NCBI RefSeq assembly: GCF_012062845.1
Contig: NZ_WWNB01000016.1
Location: 1 to 64,000, forward strand
Direction: 5' to 3'
From: Halomonas salinarum
GTDB lineage: Bacteria > Pseudomonadota > Gammaproteobacteria > Pseudomonadales > Halomonadaceae
Length of the DNA: 64,000 bases
Position 1 is the stretch's first letter, and every line of letters starts with the position of its first letter. Shown piece by piece: positions 19,248 through 28,129 of the stretch. The notes under the pieces are model-generated. The model did no database searches. It worked only from the letters and a program-made list of their open reading frames with translations, and had not been told where the DNA came from. The position numbers and the translations under genes are program-made.

Positions 19248-19351
19248 ATCGCAGGTGTCCATGATTCACGTCGGTGGCAGGCTTCAATGGCGAGCGTCGC
19301 TGGCGGCTGAATCCAGGACAATGAGGAGATACGTCTTATGGGGAATATGGC

Positions 19352-19927
19352 ATGAGTATCGAGCAAGGGTGTTGGGCGCCAGCGCGTCAGGTGGCGTCAC
19401 CTAACGTCAATGACCGCCCCGACGGAGAAGTCTCGGCGCTGGTGCTGCATTCGATCAGCCTACCGCCGGGCGTTTTTTCCGGCGATGCCATCGAGCAACT
19501 GTTCACCAATTGCCTCGATCCCTCAGCGCATCCCTACTTCGCGCAGGTTGCCGACCTCAGGGTCTCCGCGCATCTACTGATTCGTCGCGATGGTGAAGCC
19601 GTGCAATTCGTGCCCTTTGAGCAGCGCGCCTGGCACGCCGGCCGCTCCTGCTGGTTCGATGGTGCCGCCTGGCGGGGGCAACTCAATGACTTCACGATCG
19701 GTATCGAACTCGAGGGCGACGAGCAGACCGCTTATCGCGACGCTCAGTACTTGACGCTTGCTGGCGTGGTCCGTGACCTTCTGGCGCATTACCCCTTGTT
19801 CACGCCCGAGCGCATCACAAGCCATGCCCGTATTGCGCCACTGCGCAAGACAGATCCTGGCCCCGCCTTTGACTGGGCCTATTTTCGCCAGTGTCTGGCG
19901 AAACTATCCACACCCCAGCACAGTTGA
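19352..19927 (+). CDS. ampD: 1,6-anhydro-N-acetylmuramyl-L-alanine amidase AmpD
   Basis: 191 residues (E. coli 183). It is a cytoplasmic zinc amidase recycling peptidoglycan muropeptides. Zinc ligands are seen in LVLHSISLPPG (His) and SHARIAPLRKTDPGPAFDW (His and Asp). A stop codon in frame just upstream fixes the start at 19352. It overlaps a five-codon frame (ATG 19338 to TGA 19355) that has the better Shine-Dalgarno. Confidence 0.93.
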   Translation: MSIEQGCWAPARQVASPNVNDRPDGEVSALVLHSISLPPGVFSGDAIEQLFTNCLDPSAHPYFAQVADLRVSAHLLIRRDGEAVQFVPFEQRAWHAGRSCWFDGAAWRGQLNDFTIGIELEGDEQTAYRDAQYLTLAGVVRDLLAHYPLFTPERITSHARIAPLRKTDPGPAFDWAYFRQCLAKLSTPQHS

Positions 19928-20285
19928 ACGACGCTTACCGGGCCCGGCACAGTGTGAAAGTCGCTCAATTTGGTTGTAGTTTACCTACAGGGTCGAGCTC
20001 TCGACCAGGTCTGAGTAGCAGGTGCGCTAGGCCTTTGTGTTGCAATGCAATATTTATTACGGAAATAATTTCCAGAATTGTCGTAATTGGCAGGGGCTAG
20101 TCTTTGCGGTATCTTCGTGGCCAGATTCCGGGCATTGCGAGTATCGCTATGTAAGGACACTACATGCCATTATTCTGGAGACGTGATCCATAGAAGGTCA
20201 CGCCCGCACTGAAGAGCGCCACACGCCCCTCCCTCCTCCCGGGTGAGGGCAGACCGACACAATATCTTCATTCGGAGAGACGTCT
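19928..20285 (+). promoter_or_regulatory. Long leader and promoter region of aceEF
   Basis: 358 bases without a gene. An AT-rich core (20034-20080) contains the short palindromes TTGCAATGCAA and GGAAATAATTTCC. A CGGAGAG ribosome binding site lies before aceE. No PdhR-type operator was recognised. The AT-rich core is the likeliest promoter site, but no convincing hexamer pair stands out. Confidence 0.4.
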
Positions 20286-22973
20286 ATGAGTCTGGAGGCA
20301 AGAGAAGATTTCGATCCGACCGAAACCAAGGAATGGTTGGAGTCCTTGGCATCGGTCGTTGATCGGGAAGGCGAAGAGCGTGCTCAGTATCTATTGAGTC
20401 GACTGGCTGATCGCCTGCGGCGCGATGGCCGTATTCCGCCGTTCTCTGTAAACACGCCCCACCGGAACACCATTCCGGTGCATCGTGAGGCGAAGATCCC
20501 CGGCGACATGTTCATCGAGCGCAAATTGCGCTCGGCGATTCGCTGGAATGCCATGGCGCAGGTGCTGCGGGCCAACAAGAAGCACAAGGGACTCGGGGGG
20601 CATATCGCCAGCTTCCAGTCGTGTGCGACGCTGTATGAAGTGGGTTTCAACCACTTCTTCCGCGCCGACGATGGCGAGCACAAGGGTGACCTGATCTATA
20701 TCCAGGGTCACGTGACGCCGGGTATCTATGCACGTTCCTACATGGAAGGCCGGCTGACCGAAGAGCAGATGGATAGCTTCCGCCAGGAAGCCGAGGGTGG
20801 TGGTCTGCCGTCCTATCCTCACCCCTATCTGATGCCCGACTACTGGCAGTTCCCGACCGTCTCCATGGGCCTCGGGCCGATCCAGGCGATTTATCAAGCT
20901 CACGTCATGAAGTACATGGACTCCCGTGAGCTGACCGACATGCGTGACCGTAAGGTCTGGGCATTCCTCGGCGACGGTGAGTGCGATGAGCCGGAATCCC
21001 TGGGCGCCCTGCACCTCGCGAGCCGCGAGAACCTCGACAACCTTATCTTCGTGATCAACTGCAACCTGCAGCGTCTCGACGGTCCGGTGCGCGGCAATTC
21101 GCGCATCATGGATGAGCTCGAGGGCGTGTTCCGCGGTGCCGGCTGGAACGTCATCAAGGTGGTCTGGGGCGGTCAGTGGGATCCGCTGTTCGAGCGCGAC
21201 AAGCATGACATGCTGCAAAAGCGCATGGACGAGGCAGTCGACGGCGAGTACCAGAACTACAAGGCCAATGGCGGCGCTTATACCCGCGAGCACTTCTTCG
21301 GCAAGTACGAAGAAACGGCCAAGCTGGTTGAGGACTATTCCGACGAAGACATCTTCCGTCTTAACCGGGGTGGTCACGATCCGCAGAAGGTCTACGCGGC
21401 CTACCATGAGGCGGTCAACAACGCCGACGGCCGCCCGACCGTGGTCCTCGCGCATACCGTCAAGGGCTATGGCATGGGCGGCGGTAGCGGTGAGGCCGAT
21501 ATGGAGGCCCACCAGATCAAGTCCATGGAACACGAAGCGCTCAAGAAATTCCGTGACCGCTTTGGTGTGCCGATCACCGACAAGCAGCTCGAGAACGGCG
21601 AGGTTCCGTACTATCGTCCGGACGAAGATACACCGGAGATGAAATATCTGTTCCTGCAGCGCGAGAAACTGGGTGGCTTCCTGCCCAAGCGCCGCACGGA
21701 ATACGAAACTCTCGAGATTCCCGGCCTCGACGACAAGATGTTCGCCTCCCAGACCAAGGGATCGGGCGATCGCGAAGTGTCGACCACCATGTCGTTCGTG
21801 CGTGTGCTCAACGGCCTGGTCAAGCACAAGCAGCTGGGCTCCCGCGTGGTGCCGATCATCCCTGATGAGGCACGCACCTTCGGTATGGAAGGCATGTTCC
21901 GCCAGTTGGGTATCTACGCCTCCGGTGGCCAGAAGTACGATCCGGTCGATGCCGGCCAGATCATGTACTACCGCGAGGACAAGAAGGGACAGATTCTCGA
22001 GGAAGGCATCACCGAGGCCGGCTCCATGGCGGCCTGGATCGCGGCGGCAACCGCCTACGCCAACCACGACATGACGCTGATTCCGTTCTACATCTACTAT
22101 TCGATGTTCGGCTATCAGCGTATCGGCGACCTGGTGTGGGCAGCCGGCGACCAGCAGGCGCGTGGCTTCATGATTGGGGGTACCGCCGGTCGAACCACCA
22201 TCAACGGTGAGGGCCTGCAGCATCAGGATGGCCACAGCCATATCCTGATGTCGACCGTGCCGAACTGCCGCTCTTACGACCCCTGCTATGGCCACGAAGT
22301 CGCGGTCATCCTGCAGGACGGCATGAAGCGGATGTATCAGGATCGTGAAAGCTGCTTCTACTACATTACGGTGATGAACGAGAACTACACTCATCCCGAG
22401 ATGGTGGAAGGCAGTGAAGAAGGCATCGTGCGTGGCATGTATCGTCTGCAGGAAGGCAAGGCCAGCAGCAAGAAGGCGCCGCGTGTTCAGCTGATGGGCA
22501 GTGGCACCATCCTGCGCGAAGTCGAGGCCGCCGCCGAGATGCTGGCTGACGAGCATGGCGTCGTGGCCGATGTCTGGAGCGTGACCAGCTTCAACGAACT
22601 GCGTCGCGAAGCGCTCGACTATGATCGCAGCCAGTTCCTCGAGCCGGACGACAAGCGCGAGAAGCCGTGGATCACACAGCAGCTGGATGGCTGTGAAGGT
22701 CCGGTGATCGCATCGACCGACTACATGAAGCTCTACGCTGACCAGGTTCGTGCCTGGGTGCCCACTGATTTCCATGTCCTGGGTACCGACGGCTTTGGTC
22801 GCTCCGACACGCGAGAGCAGCTGCGTCGCTTCTTCGAGGTGGACCGCTATTACGTCACCGTGGCCGCGCTGAGAGCGCTGTCCGAACGTGGTGAGATCGA
22901 CCGCAAGGTCGTTGCTGATGCCATGAAGACGTATGGCATCGATCCGACAAAGCCGAATCCGTTGGATTCCTGA
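20286..22973 (+). CDS. aceE: Pyruvate dehydrogenase E1 component (homodimeric)
   Basis: 895 residues (E. coli 887). It decarboxylates pyruvate with thiamine diphosphate and passes the acetyl group to E2 lipoyl groups. The ThDP motif begins FLGDGECDEPES and continues to VINCNLQRLDGPVRGN. GGTAGRTTINGEGLQHQDGHS is characteristic of the AceE type. First gene of aceE-aceF; the 126-base gap has a Shine-Dalgarno for aceF but no terminator. Confidence 0.97.
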   Translation: MSLEAREDFDPTETKEWLESLASVVDREGEERAQYLLSRLADRLRRDGRIPPFSVNTPHRNTIPVHREAKIPGDMFIERKLRSAIRWNAMAQVLRANKKHKGLGGHIASFQSCATLYEVGFNHFFRADDGEHKGDLIYIQGHVTPGIYARSYMEGRLTEEQMDSFRQEAEGGGLPSYPHPYLMPDYWQFPTVSMGLGPIQAIYQAHVMKYMDSRELTDMRDRKVWAFLGDGECDEPESLGALHLASRENLDNLIFVINCNLQRLDGPVRGNSRIMDELEGVFRGAGWNVIKVVWGGQWDPLFERDKHDMLQKRMDEAVDGEYQNYKANGGAYTREHFFGKYEETAKLVEDYSDEDIFRLNRGGHDPQKVYAAYHEAVNNADGRPTVVLAHTVKGYGMGGGSGEADMEAHQIKSMEHEALKKFRDRFGVPITDKQLENGEVPYYRPDEDTPEMKYLFLQREKLGGFLPKRRTEYETLEIPGLDDKMFASQTKGSGDREVSTTMSFVRVLNGLVKHKQLGSRVVPIIPDEARTFGMEGMFRQLGIYASGGQKYDPVDAGQIMYYREDKKGQILEEGITEAGSMAAWIAAATAYANHDMTLIPFYIYYSMFGYQRIGDLVWAAGDQQARGFMIGGTAGRTTINGEGLQHQDGHSHILMSTVPNCRSYDPCYGHEVAVILQDGMKRMYQDRESCFYYITVMNENYTHPEMVEGSEEGIVRGMYRLQEGKASSKKAPRVQLMGSGTILREVEAAAEMLADEHGVVADVWSVTSFNELRREALDYDRSQFLEPDDKREKPWITQQLDGCEGPVIASTDYMKLYADQVRAWVPTDFHVLGTDGFGRSDTREQLRRFFEVDRYYVTVAALRALSERGEIDRKVVADAMKTYGIDPTKPNPLDS

Positions 22974-23099
22974 AGCGCCCGTAAGGGGTTGATAAGGCGA
23001 CGGGCGAGTGACAATGACACGGCAATTACGCTGCGTTGGCTCGCCCTCCCTGACCCATTTTGCGCCTGCAGCGAGCATGATTAGGAAAGGAGCGCGACC

Positions 23100-25136
23100 T
23101 TGAGTAGCGAAATCATCAAAGTTCCCGATATCGGTGGCAGCACCGATGTCGAAATCATCGAGATCGCGGTGTCGGTAGGCGATGTGATCGCCGCCGAAGA
23201 CACCATGATTACTCTCGAGTCCGATAAGGCCAGCATGGATGTCCCGGCGCCCAAGGGCGGCAAGGTCGTCAAGCTGCTGGTCAAGGAAGGCGATACCGTC
23301 TCCGAAGGCGACGATATTCTCGAACTCGAAGCCGAGGGCGGCGGCGAGGACGAAAAGACAGCCTCCAAGGACGAAGACGAGAAGCCGGCGTCCCCGGCAA
23401 GCAAGGACACTGCTGCGCCCAAGAGCGATGACAAGCCGGCCAAGAAAGCCTCGGGCGGCAAGCGCACTGTCGAGATCAAGGTGCCGGATATCGGCGGCAG
23501 CGAAGATGTACCGATCATCGAGCTGGCCGTCGCCGAGGGCGACGAGGTCAATGCAGAAGATGCGCTGATCACGCTAGAGTCCGACAAGGCCTCGATGGAC
23601 GTGCCTAGCCCGTATAGCGGCAAGCTCGTCTCGCTTGCGGTCAAGGAAGGCGACACCGTCTCCGAAGGCGACCTGATCGGTACCATGGAAATCGCGGGTG
23701 AAGATGGCGAGGATGACGGCGAGTCCGAGTCGGCATCCGAACCGGCTGCCGATGACAGCAGCGACAACGCGTCTGAGCAGAGCGCGGACGACGACTCACA
23801 GGATGCCGGTGAAGGCGAACCTCAGCGTAAGGAGATTCGCGTTCCCGATATCGGCGGTAGCGAGAACGTGCCGATCATCGAGGTCGCGGTTGCCGAGGGC
23901 GACGAGATCAACGAAGAAGATGCGTTGATCACGCTTGAGTCCGACAAGGCGTCGATGGACGTGCCGAGCCCCTTCAAGGGCAAGCTGGTCGAACTCGCGG
24001 TGAAGGAAGGCGATACCGTCTCCGAGGGCGACTTGATCGGTTATGTCGAGGTGGCCGGTGCGAAACCCGCCCCCAAAAAGGCGGCGTCGAAGCAGGAGTC
24101 TTCCGCAGCGAAGAAAGAGTCCTCGACTCCAAAAGAGACCTCAGCGCCCAAGAAAGAGGCCTCGGCGCCCAAGCAGGACGCCGAGCCCAGCTCACAACCG
24201 AGTGACGGCAAGCGCGTGCATGCTGGTCCCGCGGTGCGCATGTTGGCGCGTGAAATGGGGGTCGATCTGTCACGGGTCAAGGCGAGCGGTCCCAAGGGCC
24301 GGGTGCTGAAGGAAGACGTGCACGGCTACGTCAAGCAGGTGATGTCCCAGTCTCAGGGCAAGGCGGCGCCCGCCGCGGCACCGGCAGCCGCCGGCGGCTC
24401 AGGCATTCCGCCGATCCCGGATCAGGACTTCAGCCAGTTCGGCGAGGTCGAAGAGAAGCCGATGGGTCGCCTGATGAAGATGGGCGCCACCAACCTGCAT
24501 CGCAGCTGGGTTAACATCCCGCACGTCACCCAGTTCGACGAGGCCGACATCACCGAGCTGGAGGCCTTCCGCAAGTCGATGAAGGCCGAGGCCGAGGCGC
24601 AGGGTGCCAAGCTCACCCCGCTGCCGTTCCTGGTCAAGGCCTGTGCCGTGGCGCTGCAGAAGTACCCGCAGTTCAACGTCAGCCTGAAGAGCGACGGCGA
24701 GACCGTGGTGCACAAGAAGTACGTGCATATCGGCATCGCCGTGGATACGCCGGATGGCCTGATGGTGCCGGTGATCCGCAACGCCGACCAGAAGTCGCTG
24801 ATCGAGCTGGCCAAGGAGTCCATCGAGCTGGCCAAGAAGGCCCAGACCAAGAAGCTCAAGCGTGACGAGATGACCGGTGGCTGCTTCACCATCTCGAGCC
24901 TCGGGTCGATTGGCGGTACCGCCTTCACGCCGATCGTCAACCCGCCGGAGGTCGCCATCCTCGGCGTCTCCAAGGCGTCGATGAAGCCGGTATGGGACGG
25001 CGCGGCCTTCCAGCCGCGCTTGATGATGCCGCTGTCGCTGTCCTTCGACCACCGGGCGGTCAATGGCGCCGACGGGGCCCGCTTCACGGCCTTCCTCGGC
25101 CAGATGCTGACGGATATCCGTCGCCTGCTGCTGTGA
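23100..25136 (+). CDS. aceF: Pyruvate dehydrogenase E2 (dihydrolipoamide acetyltransferase), three lipoyl domains
   Basis: 678 residues with a TTG start preceded by AAAGGAG. Three lipoyl domains carry the modified lysine in ESDKASMDVP at residues 43, 163 and 283, an exact 120-residue period. Acidic and Ala/Lys/Ser-rich linkers separate them. The E1/E3-binding domain follows (about 375-415, AGPAVRMLAREMGVDL), then the acetyltransferase core ending with catalytic His in SFDHRAVNGADGARF. It transfers acetyl groups to CoA. lpd (E3) does not follow; a terminator does. Confidence 0.97.
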   Translation: MSSEIIKVPDIGGSTDVEIIEIAVSVGDVIAAEDTMITLESDKASMDVPAPKGGKVVKLLVKEGDTVSEGDDILELEAEGGGEDEKTASKDEDEKPASPASKDTAAPKSDDKPAKKASGGKRTVEIKVPDIGGSEDVPIIELAVAEGDEVNAEDALITLESDKASMDVPSPYSGKLVSLAVKEGDTVSEGDLIGTMEIAGEDGEDDGESESASEPAADDSSDNASEQSADDDSQDAGEGEPQRKEIRVPDIGGSENVPIIEVAVAEGDEINEEDALITLESDKASMDVPSPFKGKLVELAVKEGDTVSEGDLIGYVEVAGAKPAPKKAASKQESSAAKKESSTPKETSAPKKEASAPKQDAEPSSQPSDGKRVHAGPAVRMLAREMGVDLSRVKASGPKGRVLKEDVHGYVKQVMSQSQGKAAPAAAPAAAGGSGIPPIPDQDFSQFGEVEEKPMGRLMKMGATNLHRSWVNIPHVTQFDEADITELEAFRKSMKAEAEAQGAKLTPLPFLVKACAVALQKYPQFNVSLKSDGETVVHKKYVHIGIAVDTPDGLMVPVIRNADQKSLIELAKESIELAKKAQTKKLKRDEMTGGCFTISSLGSIGGTAFTPIVNPPEVAILGVSKASMKPVWDGAAFQPRLMMPLSLSFDHRAVNGADGARFTAFLGQMLTDIRRLLL

Positions 25137-25176
25137 TCTATCCGGCATGACCCGCTGGCCCGAGGGCCGGCCATCG

Positions 25177-25205
25177 AAACGGCGCCTGCGGGCGCCGTTT
25201 TTTTT
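25177..25205 (+). terminator. aceEF terminator
   Basis: ACGGCGCC and GGCGCCGT form an 8-bp stem with a TGCG loop, followed by a run of T to 25205. Confidence 0.88.
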
Positions 25206-26108
<903 letters not shown>

Positions 26109-26124
26109 ACGCCTTTGGCACCTG

Positions 26125-26152
26125 TCGAGGGCTCGCCATGGCGAGCCCTCGA
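26125..26152 (+). terminator. Perfect 28-base palindrome after adk
   Basis: TCGAGGGCTCGCCA and its exact complement abut without a loop. The transcript would fold into a GC-rich hairpin, but no T-run follows. It is probably a terminator or 3'-end stabiliser. The rest of 26153-26350 holds nothing I can support. Confidence 0.5.
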
Positions 26153-26351
26153 TGGTTTAGACGCCACCACACAGCTGGCATTGCTATTTACCCCTGGCAC
26201 TTTGTATGCCTATTTACGCATCTGAATTCCCTTCGGTACTTGTTCCCCGTTCCTTGCTTCACCCCTGCCTTTTCACGTGCGTTCCCCGCGTGACTTCCGT
26301 CCCTGGATAGTCCTCTTTTACGCACCATTCCCCGCACCCTTGGGCGCGGCG

Positions 26352-26357
26352 TATAAT
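26352..26357 (+). promoter_or_regulatory. TATAAT -10 of tsaB
   Basis: A perfect TATAAT lies 31 bases before the tsaB ATG; no matching -35 is seen. The expected leader of about 25 bases lacks a Shine-Dalgarno. Confidence 0.5.
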
Positions 26358-26388
26358 GCGTATCACATCTCCTGACGTCGATACCGCT

Positions 26389-27093
26389 ATGCCGACCCTG
26401 CTGGCCCTGGATGCCTCCTCGAGCGCCTGTTCCGCTGCCCTGCTTATTCGCCGCGACGGCCATGACGATCAATTACTGACCCGCTTCATGCTGGCGCCCC
26501 GCGAACACACGCGGCGGCTGATGCCGATGATCGACGAGCTCCTCGATGAGGCTGACCTGACACTCGCGGACCTGGACGCCCTGGCCTATGGACAGGGCCC
26601 GGGCTCGTTCACCGGCCTGCGCATCGCTGCGGGCGTTGCCCAGGGACTGGCCTTCGGTCTCGAGGTTCCGCTGATCGGCGTTTCGACCCTGGAGGCGCTG
26701 GCGCTGGCGGGGCATCGTCGCCACCATCTGCGCCATGTGTTGCCGGTGATCGATGCCCGTATGGGCGAGCTTTACACCGCCGCCTACCGCTGCCATGACG
26801 GCCAGCTGACCCGGCTCGCGGAGGAAGGACTGTTGTCGCCCGAGCGGTTGAGCCTGCCGGCCGGGCATGAAGAAGCCGACTGGGTCGGCGTGGGCTCCGG
26901 CTGGGAGCAGTGGGAATCGCTGCCGGTAACGGTTCAGGCTGGCGTCAGCCAGCACCTGCCCGACATGCAGCCAGCGGCCGAGGACATGGTGCTGCTGGCG
27001 GCCGAGATCCTGGCAGAAGGCGGCGGCGTGGCGCCACACCTCGCTCAGCCGGTCTACCTGCGTGATCAGGTGGCCTGGCAGAAGAGTCGATGA
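26389..27093 (+). CDS. tsaB: tRNA t6A modification protein TsaB
   Basis: 234 residues from ATG 26389; an in-frame ATG at 26356 overlaps the -10 element and is unlikely. It is an ASKHA-fold partner of TsaD in N6-threonylcarbamoyladenosine formation at tRNA position 37. Motifs: [27 protein letters not shown], and [16 protein letters not shown]. It overlaps rsmJ by four bases (ATGA). Confidence 0.93.
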   Translation: MPTLLALDASSSACSAALLIRRDGHDDQLLTRFMLAPREHTRRLMPMIDELLDEADLTLADLDALAYGQGPGSFTGLRIAAGVAQGLAFGLEVPLIGVSTLEALALAGHRRHHLRHVLPVIDARMGELYTAAYRCHDGQLTRLAEEGLLSPERLSLPAGHEEADWVGVGSGWEQWESLPVTVQAGVSQHLPDMQPAAEDMVLLAAEILAEGGGVAPHLAQPVYLRDQVAWQKSR

Positions 27094-27923
27094 GCGACGC
27101 GCAGGAAACTGAAGTGGCCCTGGCAGGGCAGGAGCGACGGTCAGGCGACGATGAGCCGCCGGTGGTTGTCTGCGGCGAGGGTCTCGTGGACCTTGCCACA
27201 CGTCTTGGCCTGCCGCTTTTGGATGTACCCGGGCCGCGTCTCACGCTGATGGAAGCCGAGGGCCGGCTGGTGCTTGGCGGCGATGAGCGGCGCTATGGCA
27301 AGCCGTTGGCCGCCGATTTCGTGGCCGGCAAGGCGGCTCATCGCCGTCGCTTCGGCGGTGGACGTGGCCAGCTGATTGCCAAGGCCTGCGGCCTGGGCGC
27401 GGGAAAGGGCGGAGCCTCTCCACGCATTGTCGATGCGACCGCAGGACTCGGTCGCGACGCCTTCGTGCTGGCGAGCCTGGGTGCCGAGGTGTTGATGATC
27501 GAAAGGGTGCCGGCGATCTATGCGCTGCTCGAGGATGCCTTGGCGCGCGCCCAGCGCGACGCCGAGACGGCACCGATTGTAAAGCGACTCATGCTGGCGC
27601 ATGCCGATGCCAGTCAGGGGCTTGCAAAGGCCATTGCTGACACTGGCCTCTCCCCTCAGGTGATACATCTCGACCCCATGTTTCCCCACCGCGACAAGTC
27701 GGCGCTGGTGAAGAAGGAGATGCGGCTCTTCCGTGAGCTTGCCGGCGACGATGAGGATGCGCCACGCTTGCTCGAAGCTGCCCTGGATATCGCCAGCCAT
27801 CGGGTGGTGGTCAAGCGCCCGCGCAGGGCGCCGCCGATTGAAGGCCCGGCACCGCATCACGTTATCGAGGGCAAGACCAGCCGCTATGACCTGTACGTGC
27901 ATCGCTCCTTGCGCGATCTATAG
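27090..27923 (+). CDS. rsmJ: 16S rRNA m2G1516 methyltransferase RsmJ
   Basis: 277 residues. It is an AdoMet-dependent methyltransferase (DUF548/YhiQ family). The cofactor loop [18 protein letters not shown], acidic end [14 protein letters not shown] and catalytic [19 protein letters not shown] are all visible, and the N-terminal [19 protein letters not shown] matches the family. Second gene of a coupled pair with tsaB. Confidence 0.93.
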   Translation: MSDAQETEVALAGQERRSGDDEPPVVVCGEGLVDLATRLGLPLLDVPGPRLTLMEAEGRLVLGGDERRYGKPLAADFVAGKAAHRRRFGGGRGQLIAKACGLGAGKGGASPRIVDATAGLGRDAFVLASLGAEVLMIERVPAIYALLEDALARAQRDAETAPIVKRLMLAHADASQGLAKAIADTGLSPQVIHLDPMFPHRDKSALVKKEMRLFRELAGDDEDAPRLLEAALDIASHRVVVKRPRRAPPIEGPAPHHVIEGKTSRYDLYVHRSLRDL

Positions 27924-27938
27924 CCGCGGCTTTGAAGG

Positions 27939-28116
27939 CTAGGCCATGTCTGAAAAGTGTCTGCGCTCGGCCATACGGCGTTAAAAATCAGCTCGTGCGC
28001 GAGCCCGGTCAAAATACTCATTTACGGCCTGTAAACTCGAACGCGAGCCCGGTCCTTTTTTCGCTGATTTTTGCCTTGTCTATCCTTCGCTCGTCGACTT
28101 TTCGGACAAAGCCTAG
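27939..28116. repeat. Nested inverted-repeat element, about 178 bp
   Basis: Outer arms at 27939-27957 and 28098-28116 match at 16 of 19 positions when paired (CTAGGC...GAAAAG type). Inner perfect arms AAAAATCAGC (27983-27992) and GCTGATTTTT (28063-28072) nest inside. A central TTTAC/GTAAA hairpin and two copies of CGCGAGCCCGGTC complete it. No protein is convincing. It may be a nonautonomous mobile repeat (MITE-like) or a large terminator between convergent rsmJ and plsB. Confidence 0.6.
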
Positions 28117-28129
28117 ACGGCGCTGAGGC

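Noticed and set aside
20391-23078. 895-codon open frame on the minus strand
   Set aside because: Fully antisense to aceE, whose product is unmistakable. The antisense product has His/Val/Gly-rich composition and no domain, as expected from high-GC codon bias.
27932-28126. 64-codon frame through the rsmJ-plsB gap
   Set aside because: Follows the inverted-repeat element, lacks a ribosome binding site and shows no protein-like composition.
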